64,000 bases of DNA from Burkholderiaceae bacterium. GTDB taxonomy: Bacteria; Pseudomonadota; Gammaproteobacteria; Burkholderiales; Burkholderiaceae_C. The DNA lies in contig JAEUOU010000006.1 of NCBI GenBank assembly GCA_016790575.1, forward strand, positions 182,737 through 246,736. Direction: 5' to 3'. The notes beneath the pieces are model-generated. The model was given only the letters and a program-made list of their open reading frames with translations, did no database searches and had not been told where the DNA came from. The position numbers and the translations under genes were made by a program. Of this stretch, positions 1-9,844 are shown piece after piece; position 1 is the stretch's first letter, and each line of letters starts with the position of its first letter.

Positions 1-257
1 ACCGCAAGATCGAATCGCTGGCGCTGATGGACGTGTATGGCCGTGTCGCCCGCGCCTTGATTGAAAGTTCCGTACCCAACAAAGACGGATTTGGTCTGAT
101 AAAGGACCGAATTTCCCGCCAGGATCTGGCAAAGATGGTTGGCGCCTCCCGCGAGATGGTCAGCCGCGTGATGAAGGACCTGGAGGAACGGGGCTTCATC
201 GAGGCGCAGGAGGATGGGTCGACCCTCATCAAGGAGCGTCTCAGTTCACTGACCTGA
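1..257 (+). CDS. Crp/Fnr-family transcriptional regulator, C-terminal part
   Basis: The gene begins upstream of the window; the reading frame is open from base 3 and ends at the TGA at 255-257, leaving about 84 residues. They cover the end of the dimerisation helix (IESLALMDVYGRVARALI) and a full winged helix-turn-helix. The recognition helix is at ASREMVSRVMKDL, followed by the wing that ends in RGFIEAQEDG. This spacing is typical of Crp/Fnr proteins. The effector domain is outside the window, so it cannot be said whether it senses cAMP, oxygen through an Fe-S cluster, or something else. It lies 188 bases upstream of ftsK on the same strand. The intervening stretch shows no gene. Confidence 0.85.
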   Translation, partial: RKIESLALMDVYGRVARALIESSVPNKDGFGLIKDRISRQDLAKMVGASREMVSRVMKDLEERGFIEAQEDGSTLIKERLSSLT

Positions 258-445
258 AGCCCGGTTTGCGATACCCTAGGGCAGCGCCTGCGGCGTGTGC
301 AGAGGCTGGCGTGGCGTTGTTGCGCCGCGGGTCCGAGCAGGGCTCGCCATCATCGCTGGCAATTTGCGCGACACGGGCAGATGATCTCCTCCGACGGGCG
401 TTCCGCTGGGCAGGTGGTCATCTCAAACCCGGTTTTTGAGTAACC

Positions 446-2782
446 ATGGCCTCGTTTATTGCCCGGATGACCCTTTCGATCCCGTCCCCTACCTCCTCGA
501 CCCGCCGTGATCCGGTCGATGCCTCGCCGCGAACGGGGGGCGAGATTGCGCTGGTTCTGGGTTTGTTGTTGCTGGCCTATTGTTTCCTCTCGCTGGTGAC
601 CTATGCTGCAAGTGACCCTGCGTGGTCGACTTCCGGCGGGCACGATGCCACGGTGCGCAATCTGGGAGGGCGCGCCGGTGCGTGGATCGCTGACCTGGGC
701 TACTTTCTGCTGGGCTATTCCGTGTGGTGGCTGTTGGCCCTGGGTGGCTGGAAATGGCTGAAAGCGCTGGCCCGGTGGTTGCGTGGTGAAGCAGCCGAGT
801 CCTCCTGGCGCCGGCGGGCAACAACGGCCGCCGGGATCTTGGCCTTGTTGATAGCCAGTGCCCTGCTGGAGTGGTCGCGACTGTATCGATTCGAGGCCGG
901 ACTGCCGGGCCATTCGGGCGGCGTTCTGGGATACTGGCTGGGCCCCATGGGTATCCGCTGGCTGGGGTTTACCGGATCGGCGCTGGTGGCGTTGGTCCTG
1001 GGTGTCATTGCGGCGAGCCTTGCTTTCGGTTTCTCCTGGGCATCGGTGGCGGAATGGCTGGGGGCGCGGATCGAGCGAGTCGTTCAGGCCGCGCGCGATC
1101 GCCGCGAGAGAGCCCATGACGTTGAACTGGGTCGCCAGGCCGCGCAGGAGCGGGCCGACGGCCTGATGGAACTGCGCGAAGAAGTGGAGGAGCACCCCCC
1201 GATCCCGGTACAGATCGAGCCGGTGATTGTCCCGACGCCCCCCAGTGCGCGCGTGGCGCGCGAACGCCAGAAACCGCTGTTTCAGGAGATTGCCGACAGC
1301 AGGCTGCCGCAGGTGGATTTGCTCGATGCGCCGCCGGGACGCCAGGAGACCGTGGCTGCGGAGACTCTCGAGATGACCAGCCGCCTGATCGAGAAGAAGC
1401 TGCGCGATTTCGGGGTTGAGGTTCGGGTGGTGCTGGCGTCACCCGGACCGGTCATTACCCGATACGAGATCGAACCCGCCACGGGTGTCAAAGGTTCGCA
1501 GATCGTCAATCTGGCGAAAGACCTGGCCCGTTCGCTGTCGCTGGTGTCCATTCGGGTGATCGAGACCATTCCGGGCAAGAACTTCATGGCGCTGGAGTTG
1601 CCCAATGCCAAGCGACAGATGATCCGGCTCAGCGAGATTCTTGGCTCGCAGGTCTATAACGATGCCAGGTCCCTGTTGACCATGGGCCTGGGCAAGGACA
1701 TCGTGGGCAATCCGGTGGTCGCCGACCTGGCCAAGATGCCGCATGTGCTGGTGGCCGGCACAACGGGCTCGGGCAAGTCGGTGGGTATCAACGGAATGAT
1801 CCTTTCGCTCCTGTACAAGGCGGAAGCCAAGGATGTTCGTTTGCTGATGATCGACCCCAAGATGCTGGAGATGTCGGTTTATGAAGGCATTCCGCATCTG
1901 CTGTGCCCGGTGGTCACCGACATGAAGCAGGCCGCCAACGGCCTCAACTGGTGCGTGGCCGAAATGGAGCGACGCTACAAGTTGATGAGCAAGCTGGGTG
2001 TGCGCAATCTGGCGGGCTACAACACCAAGATCGACGAAGCGAAGGCGCGTGAGGAATTCATCTACAACCCGTTCAGCCTGACACCGGAAACGCCCGAACC
2101 ACTGGAGCGGTTGCCACATATCGTGGTGGTCATTGATGAACTGGCCGATCTGATGATGGTGGTGGGCAAAAAGATCGAGGAACTGATCGCCCGCCTGGCG
2201 CAGAAGGCCCGGGCTGCCGGCATCCATCTGATATTGGCGACACAACGTCCCAGTGTGGATGTCATCACCGGCCTGATCAAAGCCAATATTCCGACCCGCA
2301 TCGCCTTTCAGGTGAGCAGCAAGATCGACAGCCGCACCATCCTGGACCAGATGGGGGCCGAAGCCTTGCTGGGTATGGGCGACATGTTGTACATGCCCTC
2401 GGGGACCGGTTTTCCGGTTCGGGTCCACGGAGCCTTTGTCAGCGACGAGGAGGTCCACCGGGTCGTCAGTTGCCTCAAGAGCCTGGGCGAGCCCAACTAC
2501 ATCGACGGCATTCTGGAAGGCGGAACCCTGGACGGTGACGAGTCATCGGCTGAACTCGCGGGCGACGGCGGCGGGGAGAAGGACCCAATGTATGACCAGG
2601 CGGTGGCGGTGGTGCTGCAGGACCGCAAGGCCAGCATTTCATACGTTCAGCGCAAGCTGCGCATCGGCTACAACCGCTCTGCGCGCTTGTTGGAAGATAT
2701 GGAAAAAGCCGGGCTGGTCAGTGCGTTGTCCAGCAGCGGCCAGCGGGAAGTACTGGTTCCCGCCCGTTCGTCGGGAGATTGA
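446..2782 (+). CDS. ftsK: DNA translocase FtsK
   Basis: Septum-anchored ATPase that pumps chromosomal DNA through the closing division septum and activates XerCD dimer resolution at dif. The 778-residue product has about four membrane helices in residues 34-198. A short linker follows, then the RecA-like motor with Walker A (GTTGSGKS, near residue 440) and Walker B ([10 protein letters not shown], near 560). It ends in the gamma winged helix (about 712-775, [20 protein letters not shown]) that reads KOPS sites. The length matches short-linker FtsK/SpoIIIE of betaproteobacteria. The start at 446 is the first in-frame ATG; 467 is an alternative. A small inverted repeat (CTCAAA at 422-427, TTTGAG at 435-440) sits just before the start. 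The stop overlaps the lolA region. Confidence 0.97.
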   Translation: MASFIARMTLSIPSPTSSTRRDPVDASPRTGGEIALVLGLLLLAYCFLSLVTYAASDPAWSTSGGHDATVRNLGGRAGAWIADLGYFLLGYSVWWLLALGGWKWLKALARWLRGEAAESSWRRRATTAAGILALLIASALLEWSRLYRFEAGLPGHSGGVLGYWLGPMGIRWLGFTGSALVALVLGVIAASLAFGFSWASVAEWLGARIERVVQAARDRRERAHDVELGRQAAQERADGLMELREEVEEHPPIPVQIEPVIVPTPPSARVARERQKPLFQEIADSRLPQVDLLDAPPGRQETVAAETLEMTSRLIEKKLRDFGVEVRVVLASPGPVITRYEIEPATGVKGSQIVNLAKDLARSLSLVSIRVIETIPGKNFMALELPNAKRQMIRLSEILGSQVYNDARSLLTMGLGKDIVGNPVVADLAKMPHVLVAGTTGSGKSVGINGMILSLLYKAEAKDVRLLMIDPKMLEMSVYEGIPHLLCPVVTDMKQAANGLNWCVAEMERRYKLMSKLGVRNLAGYNTKIDEAKAREEFIYNPFSLTPETPEPLERLPHIVVVIDELADLMMVVGKKIEELIARLAQKARAAGIHLILATQRPSVDVITGLIKANIPTRIAFQVSSKIDSRTILDQMGAEALLGMGDMLYMPSGTGFPVRVHGAFVSDEEVHRVVSCLKSLGEPNYIDGILEGGTLDGDESSAELAGDGGGEKDPMYDQAVAVVLQDRKASISYVQRKLRIGYNRSARLLEDMEKAGLVSALSSSGQREVLVPARSSGD

Positions 2783-2784
2783 CC

Positions 2785-3492
2785 ATGGTGTCCGTAATGA
2801 GGCGGCTTTGGGCTTACCGGCGGTCAAATCGTCTGGGGTTTATTGGCGCTGTCCGAGTGCTGGTGGCCACGCTGGCGCTCGGCCAGGCACATGCGGTGGT
2901 GGCCGGCGGGCTGGCCAGCCTGGAGAGTTTTCTGAGCAATACCCGTTCAGGGCGGGCGAGTTTCACCCAGGTCGTCACCCCGCCCGCGCGGGACGGACAG
3001 ATCAGCCGGGGTCGAACTTCCACTGGCGTTTTCGAGTTCCAGCGCCCGTCGCGTTTCCGGTTCGTCTATGCCAAGCCGTTTGAGCAGACCATCGTCGCCG
3101 ATGGCCAGACGCTGTGGCATTTCGACGCGGACCTCAACCAGGTTACGGCGCGCAAGCAAAGTGATGTATTGGCCGCGACCCCCGTGGCGCTGGTTGCTTC
3201 GGCCAGTGACCTGCGGTCGCTCCAGCGCGACTTTGTGTTGCAGGACGCGCCCGATCAAGACGGCCTGCAGTGGGTTCTGGCGTCTCCCCGGTCCGCGGAG
3301 GGAACCCTGAAATCGGTGCGAATCGGACTGAAACCGGGTGAGCGGGGCGCAAGCCTGGCGGTGCTGGACATGATCGACAGTTTTGGCCAACGTTCGGTCT
3401 TGACGTTGAATGGTTTCGAAATCAATGCCAACCTAGCGGCGGGAACCTTCCAGTTCCGGCCACCGCCGGGCGCGGATGTCATTCGTCCGTGA
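2785..3492 (+). CDS. lolA: Outer-membrane lipoprotein carrier protein LolA
   Basis: Periplasmic chaperone that takes lipoproteins released by LolCDE and hands them to LolB at the outer membrane. The product has 235 residues with a long signal peptide cleaved near residue 37 (ALGQAHA). The mature part has the LolA pattern: SLESFLSNTRSGRASFTQ at the start, SRGRTSTGVFEFQRPSRFRF, and the strand YAKPFEQTIVADGQTLWHFD. ATG 2785 was chosen; a TTG at 2779 and ATG 2797 are also in frame. It starts 2 bases after the ftsK stop and its 3' end overlaps rarA by 17 bases. The order ftsK-lolA-rarA is common in Burkholderiales and suggests one transcription unit. Confidence 0.95.
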   Translation: MVSVMRRLWAYRRSNRLGFIGAVRVLVATLALGQAHAVVAGGLASLESFLSNTRSGRASFTQVVTPPARDGQISRGRTSTGVFEFQRPSRFRFVYAKPFEQTIVADGQTLWHFDADLNQVTARKQSDVLAATPVALVASASDLRSLQRDFVLQDAPDQDGLQWVLASPRSAEGTLKSVRIGLKPGERGASLAVLDMIDSFGQRSVLTLNGFEINANLAAGTFQFRPPPGADVIRP

Positions 3493-4819
3493 GCGCGGCC
3501 GAGCTCCCGTGAAGCCGCTCGAATCCACCGCCCGCAGAGCGACAGCGGTTCCGCTGGCCGAACAGATGCGTCCACGGACCCTGGGCGAGGTCATTGGACA
3601 AAAGCATCTGCTGGGTGACGGTATGGCACTGCGACTGGCCTTCGAATCGGGTCAGCCCCACAGTTGCATCCTCTGGGGGCCACCGGGCGTGGGCAAAACG
3701 ACCATCGCCCGGCTGATGGCCGATGCCTTTGATGCGCAGTTCATCGCGATCAGCGCAGTGTTGGGCGGCGTCAAGGACATTCGCGAGGCGGTCGATCGCG
3801 CCGAGGCGGTGCGGGATAGCCTCCATGCCCAACGGACATTGGTGTTCGTCGACGAGGTTCATCGCTTCAACAAGAGTCAGCAGGATGCCTTCCTGCCGCA
3901 TGTGGAAAGCGGTCTGTTCACCTTTGTCGGGGCCACCACCGAAAATCCGTCGTTCGAAGTCAACTCGGCTTTGTTGTCGCGGGCGGCGGTTTACGTGCTG
4001 AAAGCGCTTTCGGACGACGATTTGAGGGAAATTCTGGCAAGAGCCATCGCTTTTTCGTCACTTCCCGCTATTGATTCGGAAGCGGTCGAGCGTCTCGTTG
4101 CCTACGCCGACGGCGACGCTCGGCGTTTGCTCAATACCCTGGAGAACCTGGCCGTGGCGGCCACACGAGAGAACCTTGCGCGCATCAGCGATGCCTGGCT
4201 GCTGCGGGTGCTGGGCGAGCGTCTGCGCCGTTATGACAAAGGGGGAGAACAGTTCTACGACACCATATCGGCGCTGCACAAGAGCGTGCGCGGGTCTGAC
4301 CCGGACGCTGCGTTGTATTGGTTCGCCCGCATGCTCGACGGCGGTGCAGATCCCCGATATCTGTCCCGCCGCATGATCCGAATGGCCAGCGAGGATATCG
4401 GTCTGGCCGATCCCCGTGCCCTGCGCCTGGCGCTCGACGCTGCCGAGACCTACGAACGCCTGGGCAGCCCGGAAGGAGAGCTGGCTCTGGCCGAATGCCT
4501 GGTCTATCTGGCGGTGGCGCCCAAGTCCAACGCGGTCTACAAGGCCTTCAAGGCGGCGCAGGCTTTCGTGCGCGAGGATGGCACCCGTCCGGTGCCTTTG
4601 CATCTGCGCAACGCACCGACCCGCCTGATGAAAGAACTGGATTACGGCAAAAACTACCGCTATGCGCACGACGAGGAGGATGGCTTTGCTGCCGGAGAAC
4701 GGTATTTGCCAGACGGCATGGCCGATCCGGGTTTCTATCAGCCGGTCCCTCGGGGCCTGGAGATTCGTATCGCCGATAAGCTCGCAGAGTTGCGCCGCAT
4801 GAATAATAAGTCGGACTGA
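3476..4819 (+). CDS. rarA: Replication-associated recombination protein A (RarA/MgsA)
   Basis: AAA+ ATPase of the clamp-loader-like RarA/WRNIP1/Mgs1 family, which acts at stalled replication forks. The product has 447 residues. Walker A is GPPGVGKTT at residues 68-76, Walker B with DEVH is near 122-129 ([19 protein letters not shown]), and sensor 1 is [19 protein letters not shown]. The C-terminal tetramerisation domain contains [17 protein letters not shown]-like residues ([17 protein letters not shown] here) and [17 protein letters not shown], both diagnostic. The ATG at 3476 overlaps the end of lolA; GTG 3509 is an alternative start just before the conserved region. Confidence 0.96.
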   Translation: MSFVRERGRAPVKPLESTARRATAVPLAEQMRPRTLGEVIGQKHLLGDGMALRLAFESGQPHSCILWGPPGVGKTTIARLMADAFDAQFIAISAVLGGVKDIREAVDRAEAVRDSLHAQRTLVFVDEVHRFNKSQQDAFLPHVESGLFTFVGATTENPSFEVNSALLSRAAVYVLKALSDDDLREILARAIAFSSLPAIDSEAVERLVAYADGDARRLLNTLENLAVAATRENLARISDAWLLRVLGERLRRYDKGGEQFYDTISALHKSVRGSDPDAALYWFARMLDGGADPRYLSRRMIRMASEDIGLADPRALRLALDAAETYERLGSPEGELALAECLVYLAVAPKSNAVYKAFKAAQAFVREDGTRPVPLHLRNAPTRLMKELDYGKNYRYAHDEEDGFAAGERYLPDGMADPGFYQPVPRGLEIRIADKLAELRRMNNKSD

Positions 4820-4920
4820 TAGAAGGCCTTTTGCGCTGATGAAGCCGCAAACAGAGGGAAAACCCCGGCTGTCAGTTTGGCATCAGCTTTCTTGCCGTTC
4901 GCTACAATTCACCGCTGAAA

Positions 4921-4952
4921 CCCGCCACTGTGTGTGTCATGGCGGGTTTTTT
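4921..4952 (+). terminator. Rho-independent terminator between rarA and livH
   Basis: A perfect 7-bp stem (CCCGCCA at 4921-4927, TGGCGGG at 4940-4946) with a 12-base loop is followed directly by six T (4947-4952). It lies about 100 bases after the rarA stop and 100 bases before the livH start. A TACAAT hexamer at 4903-4908 lies just upstream, so the hairpin could also act as a leader attenuator for livH rather than only ending the rarA transcript. Confidence 0.85.
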
Positions 4953-5052
4953 GCTAGGTAGCCGCCCAGCTCACAAGGTTCGACGCGCTACAGTCACCCA
5001 TCGGTGGCGCGACAAACCCCGTAGCCGGTCATAAAACTCGGAGATTCAATCT

Positions 5053-5982
5053 ATGGACATTCTGCTGCAACAGATCATCAACGGTCTGGTTCTCGGCAGC
5101 ATGTACGCCCTGATAGCCCTTGGCTACACCATGGTGTACGGCATCATTCAGCTCATCAATTTCGCCCATGGCGAGGTGCTCATGGTCGGTGCGCTGACCA
5201 GTTGGGTCATCATCGGCATGATGCAGGCGGCCATGCCGGGCGCACCGGGATGGATCATCCTGCTGCTGGCCACCGCCATCGCCTGTGTAGTCGCAGCGGC
5301 ATTGAACTTCTCGATCGAGAAAATTGCCTACCGGCCCCTGCGCAACAGTCCACGGCTGGCTCCGCTGATTACCGCGATCGGTATGTCCATCCTGCTGCAG
5401 ACGCTGGCCATGATCATTTTCAAGGCTAATTACAAGCCTTATCCCACCTTGCTGCCGGCGGCGCCCTTCCAGATCGGTGGTGCGGTGATCACGTCCACGC
5501 AGATCATGATCCTGGGCGTCACCGCCATTTCCCTGGCGGTGCTGATGTGGCTGGTCAACGCCACCCGGTTGGGACGTGCGATGCGTGCGACCGCAGAAAA
5601 CCCACGCGTTGCGGCGCTGATGGGGGTCAAGCCCGACATGGTGATCTCGGCGACCTTCATCATCGGCGCCATCCTGGCCACCATCGCCGGCGTCATGTAC
5701 GCGTCCAATTACGGCACCGTGCAGCACACCATGGGTTTCCTGCCGGGGCTGAAGGCCTTCACCGCCGCCGTTTTCGGCGGCATCGGCAACCTGGCCGGTG
5801 CCGTCATTGGCGGCATATTGCTGGGTCTGATCGAAGCCATCGGTTCGGGATACATCGGGGCGTTGACAGGCGGGCTGCTGGGTAGCCACTATGCCGACAT
5901 CTTCGCGTTCATTGTGCTGATCATCGTGCTGACGCTGCGGCCGTCCGGGCTGCTCGGCGAACGTGTGGCCGATCGCGCCTGA
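5053..5982 (+). CDS. livH: Branched-chain amino acid ABC transporter permease LivH
   Basis: Inner-membrane subunit of a HAAT-family importer for leucine, isoleucine, valine or related substrates. The product is 309 residues and very hydrophobic, with about eight membrane helices. It opens with the family pattern LLQQIINGLVLGSMYALIALG and carries the INFAHGEVLMVGAL motif. Near residue 180 it has the cytoplasmic coupling loop (GRAMRATAENPRVAALMGV). The C-terminal AVFGGIGNLAGAVIGG is also typical. It is first of four same-strand genes (livHMGF) with short gaps. No periplasmic binding protein gene is adjacent, so the substrate cannot be fixed from context; urea or short-chain amide transporters use the same fold. 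Confidence 0.93.
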   Translation: MDILLQQIINGLVLGSMYALIALGYTMVYGIIQLINFAHGEVLMVGALTSWVIIGMMQAAMPGAPGWIILLLATAIACVVAAALNFSIEKIAYRPLRNSPRLAPLITAIGMSILLQTLAMIIFKANYKPYPTLLPAAPFQIGGAVITSTQIMILGVTAISLAVLMWLVNATRLGRAMRATAENPRVAALMGVKPDMVISATFIIGAILATIAGVMYASNYGTVQHTMGFLPGLKAFTAAVFGGIGNLAGAVIGGILLGLIEAIGSGYIGALTGGLLGSHYADIFAFIVLIIVLTLRPSGLLGERVADRA

Positions 5983-6000
5983 CCGACTGGAGATCGAATC

Positions 6001-7077
6001 ATGAATTTCACCAGAACCCACCTGATCATCGGTGCCATCGGTTTGCTTGTGCTGCCGCTGATTCTTCAGTCGTTCGGTAACGCCTGGGTCCGGATCGCCG
6101 ACGTGGCGCTGCTTTATGTCCTTCTGGCCGTCGGCCTGAACATCGTCGTGGGCTATGCCGGTCTCCTTGACCTTGGCTTTGTCGCCTTCTTCGCGGTCGG
6201 AGCCTACATGTTCGGCCTGATGGCGTCGCCGCACCTGACCGACACGTTTCCGGCGTTTGCGGCAATGTTCCCGAACGGACTGCACACGCCCTTGTGGCTG
6301 GTCATCCCCCTAGGGGCCGGTCTGGCGGGGCTTTTCGGCATCCTGCTGGGGGCGCCGACACTGAAGTTGCGGGGTGACTACCTGGCGATCGTGACGCTTG
6401 GGTTCGGCGAGATCATCCGCATCTTCCTGAACAACCTGGACCATCCGATCAACATCACCAACGGTCCCAAAGGCCTGAACCAGATCGACTCGATCACCTT
6501 TTTCGGACTGGATCTGGGCAAGCCCTTGACCATTGGTGGCTTCGAACTGGCCTCGGTCACGCTGTACTACTACCTGTTCCTGGTGCTGGTTGTTTTCAGC
6601 GTCATCATCAGCCACCGTCTGGAGCTGTCGCGTATCGGGCGCGCCTGGATGGCGATCCGCGAGGATGAAATCGCCGCCAAGGCCATGGGGATCAATACCC
6701 GCAACATGAAGTTGCTCGCCTTTGGCATGGGCGCCACCTTCGGCGGTGTGGCCGGTGTGATGTTCGGCGCCTTCCAGGGCTTCGTTTCGCCCGAGTCCTT
6801 CTCGCTGATGGAGTCGGTGATGATCGTCGCCATGGTGGTCCTGGGCGGGCTGGGGCACTTGCCGGGGGTCGTGCTTGGCGCGGTGCTGCTGGCGGCATTG
6901 CCGGAGGTATTGAGGTATGTCGCGGGGCCATTGCAGGCGATGACCGACGGTCGACTGGACGCCGCGATCCTTCGCCAGTTGCTGATTGCCCTGGCCATGA
7001 TCGTCATCATGCTGATGCGCCCGCGTGGCCTGTGGCCCGCGCCCGATCACGGCAAATCGCTGCAGCAGTCCAGATAA
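6001..7077 (+). CDS. livM: Branched-chain amino acid ABC transporter permease LivM
   Basis: Second membrane subunit of the importer. It has 358 residues. The N-terminal hydrophobic segment leads into VGLNIVVGYAGLLDLGFVAFFAVGAY, the LivM signature. The coupling loop is SRIGRAWMAIREDEIAAKAMGI and the C-terminal part has VLGGLGHLPGVVLGAVLLA. It starts 18 bases after livH. Its stop codon overlaps the Shine-Dalgarno sequence of livG (AAGGAGG at 7076-7082), which suggests coupled translation. Confidence 0.93.
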   Translation: MNFTRTHLIIGAIGLLVLPLILQSFGNAWVRIADVALLYVLLAVGLNIVVGYAGLLDLGFVAFFAVGAYMFGLMASPHLTDTFPAFAAMFPNGLHTPLWLVIPLGAGLAGLFGILLGAPTLKLRGDYLAIVTLGFGEIIRIFLNNLDHPINITNGPKGLNQIDSITFFGLDLGKPLTIGGFELASVTLYYYLFLVLVVFSVIISHRLELSRIGRAWMAIREDEIAAKAMGINTRNMKLLAFGMGATFGGVAGVMFGAFQGFVSPESFSLMESVMIVAMVVLGGLGHLPGVVLGAVLLAALPEVLRYVAGPLQAMTDGRLDAAILRQLLIALAMIVIMLMRPRGLWPAPDHGKSLQQSR

Positions 7078-7090
7078 GGAGGGCGACACC

Positions 7091-7861
7091 ATGTCAGAAA
7101 TCGTTCTCAAAGTCGCCGGCATTTCCAAGCGCTTCGGTGGTCTGCAGGCCCTCAGTGATGTGGGTATCACCATCGAGCGCGGCCAGGTCTACGGCCTGAT
7201 CGGCCCCAACGGCGCCGGGAAAACCACGTTCTTCAACGTCATCACCGGTCTGTATACGCCCGACAGCGGCACCTTCGAGCTGGCGGGCAAGCCTTACCAG
7301 CCGACGGCGGTCCATGAGGTGGCCAAGGCCGGCATCGCGCGGACGTTTCAGAACATCCGGCTGTTTGCCGAAATGACCGCGCTGGAAAACGTCATGGTCG
7401 GGCGCCATATCCGTACGGGCTCGGGTCTCATCGGTGCGATGTTCCGGACGTCAGGATTCAAGGCTGAAGAGGCGGCCATTGCCAAACGCGCCCAGGAACT
7501 GCTTGACTACGTGGGCATCGGCAAATTCGCCGATTACAAGGCGCGCACGCTGTCCTACGGTGATCAGCGGCGCCTGGAAATTGCCCGCGCCCTGGCCACC
7601 GACCCGCAACTGATCGCCCTGGACGAACCGGCGGCCGGCATGAATGCCACCGAAAAGGTGCAATTGCGCGGGCTGATCGACCAGATCCGCAAGGACAACC
7701 GCACCATCTTGCTCATCGAGCATGACGTCAAGCTGGTGATGGGTCTGTGTGACCGCGTCACCGTTCTCGACTATGGCAAGCAGATTGCCGAGGGCACGCC
7801 CGCCGATGTGCAGCGCAACGAAAAAGTGATTGAAGCCTATCTGGGCACCGGAGGACACTGA
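7091..7861 (+). CDS. livG: Branched-chain amino acid ABC transporter ATP-binding protein LivG
   Basis: Cytoplasmic ATPase subunit of the importer, 256 residues from ATG 7091. This start is preferred because a strong AAGGAGG lies 8 bases upstream. Walker A is GPNGAGKTT, the ABC signature is LSYGDQRRLEIARAL, and Walker B is LIALDEPAAGMN, followed by the H-loop in LLIEHDVKLVM. The signature carries YGDQ in place of the usual SGGQ, as is normal for LivG-type subunits. The stop at 7859-7861 lies one base before the livF start. Confidence 0.95.
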   Translation: MSEIVLKVAGISKRFGGLQALSDVGITIERGQVYGLIGPNGAGKTTFFNVITGLYTPDSGTFELAGKPYQPTAVHEVAKAGIARTFQNIRLFAEMTALENVMVGRHIRTGSGLIGAMFRTSGFKAEEAAIAKRAQELLDYVGIGKFADYKARTLSYGDQRRLEIARALATDPQLIALDEPAAGMNATEKVQLRGLIDQIRKDNRTILLIEHDVKLVMGLCDRVTVLDYGKQIAEGTPADVQRNEKVIEAYLGTGGH

Positions 7862-7862
7862 C

Positions 7863-8579
7863 ATGGGCACAACACTGTTGAAGGTCAAAGGCCTGAAGGT
7901 GGCCTACGGAGGCATCCAGGCCGTGAAGGGCGTGGATTTCGAGGTGCAGGAGGGCGAGCTGGTTTCGCTCATCGGCTCCAATGGCGCGGGCAAGACAACC
8001 ACAATGAAGGCCATCACCGGCATCCTGCCGATGAATGACGGCGCGATCGAATACATGGGCAAGAACATCCGCGGCCAGGGTCCCTGGGATCTGGTCAAGC
8101 AGGGTTTGGCCATGGTGCCGGAAGGGCGCGGCGTTTTCACCCGCATGACCATCATTGAGAACCTGCAGATGGGCGCCCATATCCGCTCGGACAAGGCCGG
8201 CATCGCGGATGACATGGAGAAGGTTTTCTCCATATTCCCGCGGCTGCGCGAACGCAAGGACCAGCTGGCCGGCACCATGTCGGGTGGGGAGCAGCAGATG
8301 CTCGCCATGGGCCGTGCATTGATGAGTCGCCCCAAGGTGCTGCTGCTCGATGAGCCATCCATGGGCCTGTCGCCCATCATGGTCGACAAGATTTTCGAGG
8401 TGGTCAAGGATGTGTACGCCCAGGGCGTGACCATCCTGCTCGTCGAGCAGAACGCCAGCCGCGCGCTGTCCATTGCCGACCGCGGCTACGTCATGGAGTC
8501 CGGCCTGATCACCATGACCGGTCCGGGCAAGGACATGCTCAACGACCCGAAGGTTCGCGCCGCGTACCTGGGCGAGTAG
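7863..8579 (+). CDS. livF: Branched-chain amino acid ABC transporter ATP-binding protein LivF
   Basis: Second ATPase subunit, 238 residues from ATG 7863, which follows the livG stop by one base. Walker A is GSNGAGKTT, the signature is MSGGEQQMLAMGRAL, and Walker B is VLLLDEPSMGLSP. The Q-loop region has QGLAMVPEGRGVFTRMT, typical of LivF. It completes the livHMGF unit. The next 40 bases are GC-rich with no clear T-run terminator before nudB. Confidence 0.95.
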   Translation: MGTTLLKVKGLKVAYGGIQAVKGVDFEVQEGELVSLIGSNGAGKTTTMKAITGILPMNDGAIEYMGKNIRGQGPWDLVKQGLAMVPEGRGVFTRMTIIENLQMGAHIRSDKAGIADDMEKVFSIFPRLRERKDQLAGTMSGGEQQMLAMGRALMSRPKVLLLDEPSMGLSPIMVDKIFEVVKDVYAQGVTILLVEQNASRALSIADRGYVMESGLITMTGPGKDMLNDPKVRAAYLGE

Positions 8580-8619
8580 GCGCGCTGCGCCGGCGAACCG
8601 GCGGGCGCCCCGCGCGCAG

Positions 8620-9078
8620 ATGGCCGACAAGATCCCCCAGTCGGTGCTGGTGGTGATTCACACACCGGGCTTGTCGGTGCTGATGATTCGCCGCGCCGAC
8701 GCCAGTGTCTTCTGGCAATCTGTCACCGGCAGCAAGGACCACGAGCACGAGAGCCTGCGTGCCACCGCGGTCCGTGAGGTGCGGGAAGAAACCGGCATCG
8801 ACTGCTCCGAAGGCAGCCCGCTGGGCACCGCCCTGACCGACTGGGGGCTGGAGAACGTCTACGCCATCTACCCCCGCTGGCGCCATCGGTATGCACCGGG
8901 TGTCAGTACCAACACCGAACATGTTTTCGGACTGTGTGTGCCCGAGGGCACGCCAGTGACCCTGAACCCGCGCGAGCACACGGAGTGGCGCTGGTTGCCC
9001 TGGCGCGAAGCGGCCGATATCTGCTTTTCGCCATCCAATGCGGAAGCGATTCTCTGGTTGCCGCGGTTTTTGCGGTAA
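8620..9078 (+). CDS. nudB: Nudix hydrolase, dihydroneopterin triphosphate diphosphatase NudB
   Basis: Likely removes pyrophosphate from dihydroneopterin triphosphate in folate synthesis. The product has 152 residues with the Nudix box G-x5-E-x7-REVREETG near residues 30-55, and the surrounding sequence (SVLVVIHTP at the start, MIRRADASVFWQSVTGS) matches the NudB subgroup. The C-terminal ITLNPREHTEW-like stretch (TLNPREHTEWRWLPWREA) is also family-like. GTP cyclohydrolase I (folE), the preceding pathway step, lies 3 kb downstream. It shares its strand and tight spacing with the next two genes. Confidence 0.88.
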   Translation: MADKIPQSVLVVIHTPGLSVLMIRRADASVFWQSVTGSKDHEHESLRATAVREVREETGIDCSEGSPLGTALTDWGLENVYAIYPRWRHRYAPGVSTNTEHVFGLCVPEGTPVTLNPREHTEWRWLPWREAADICFSPSNAEAILWLPRFLR

Positions 9079-9088
9079 GGTTCGCCGC

Positions 9089-9829
9089 GTGACCGCTGCC
9101 ACCGAAACCCTTCGCATCGCAACCTACAACATCCACAAAGGCGTGCAGGGAATCGGTCCGCGCCGGCGGCTGGAAATCCACAACATCGGCCACGCCGTCG
9201 AGCAGCTCGACGCCGACATCGTCTGCCTTCAGGAGGTACGCAAGGTCCACCGCCTGCAGGAGCAGTATTTCACCCGCTGGCCTGAGCTGCCCCAGGCCGA
9301 CTTTCTGGCCCCCGAAGGCTATGAGGCGGTCTATCGCACCAACGCCGTCACCCGGCATGGCGAACACGGCAACGCTTTGCTCAGTCGCTGGCCGGTGCTC
9401 AGTCACTGGCATGAAGACATGTCCGACCACCGCTTCGAGCAGCGCGGTTTGCTTCATGTCGAAGTGCTGATTCACGGCCGGCCGCTGCATGTGATCGTCA
9501 TCCATTTCGGGCTCATACCGGCAAGTCGCCTGCGCCAGGCCGCCCATCTGGGTCGGTACATTGCCCGTGAAGTGCCGCCCGATGCGCCGGTGGTTGTCGC
9601 CGGTGACTTCAATGACTGGGGCAACCGGGTCATGCAGGCAATGAACGCGAACGGCCTGCATTCGGCCGACACTGTGCGCTGCCCCACCTATCCGTCCCGC
9701 CTTCCGGTGGTGCAGCTCGACCATGTCTATGCCCGGGGACTGCAGCCCGCCCACCTGCACGTGCCCCGGGGACGTATCTGGAGCCAGATGTCCGATCACC
9801 TGCCGCTGATCGCCGACTTCCGTTTCTGA
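9089..9829 (+). CDS. Endonuclease/exonuclease/phosphatase family protein, YbhP-like
   Basis: Metal-dependent phosphodiesterase fold of unknown substrate, 246 residues from GTG 9089. This start sits 10 bases after the nudB stop with a TAAGG ahead of it; an upstream ATG at 9038 would overlap nudB. The motifs are LRIATYNIHKG, DIVCLQEVR (metal-binding Glu), HFGLIPASRLRQAAHLG, GDFNDWG (Asp-Asn) and the C-terminal SDHLPLIADF (Asp-His). Its position directly before clsB mirrors the ybhP-ybhO pair of Escherichia coli, so a role with cardiolipin synthesis or phospholipid turnover is likely by context only. Confidence 0.85.
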   Translation: MTAATETLRIATYNIHKGVQGIGPRRRLEIHNIGHAVEQLDADIVCLQEVRKVHRLQEQYFTRWPELPQADFLAPEGYEAVYRTNAVTRHGEHGNALLSRWPVLSHWHEDMSDHRFEQRGLLHVEVLIHGRPLHVIVIHFGLIPASRLRQAAHLGRYIAREVPPDAPVVVAGDFNDWGNRVMQAMNANGLHSADTVRCPTYPSRLPVVQLDHVYARGLQPAHLHVPRGRIWSQMSDHLPLIADFRF

Positions 9830-9844
9830 ATTGCAACTGCACTG

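Noticed and set aside
4877-4908. Sigma-70 promoter TTGGCA with TACAAT for livH
   Set aside because: Spacing is 20 bp instead of 16-18; kept only as a note because TACAAT alone is good.
5029-6285. Open frame antisense to livH and livM, 418 codons
   Set aside because: Its product is Gln/His/Asp-rich and shows no fold; the plus-strand genes have full transporter features.
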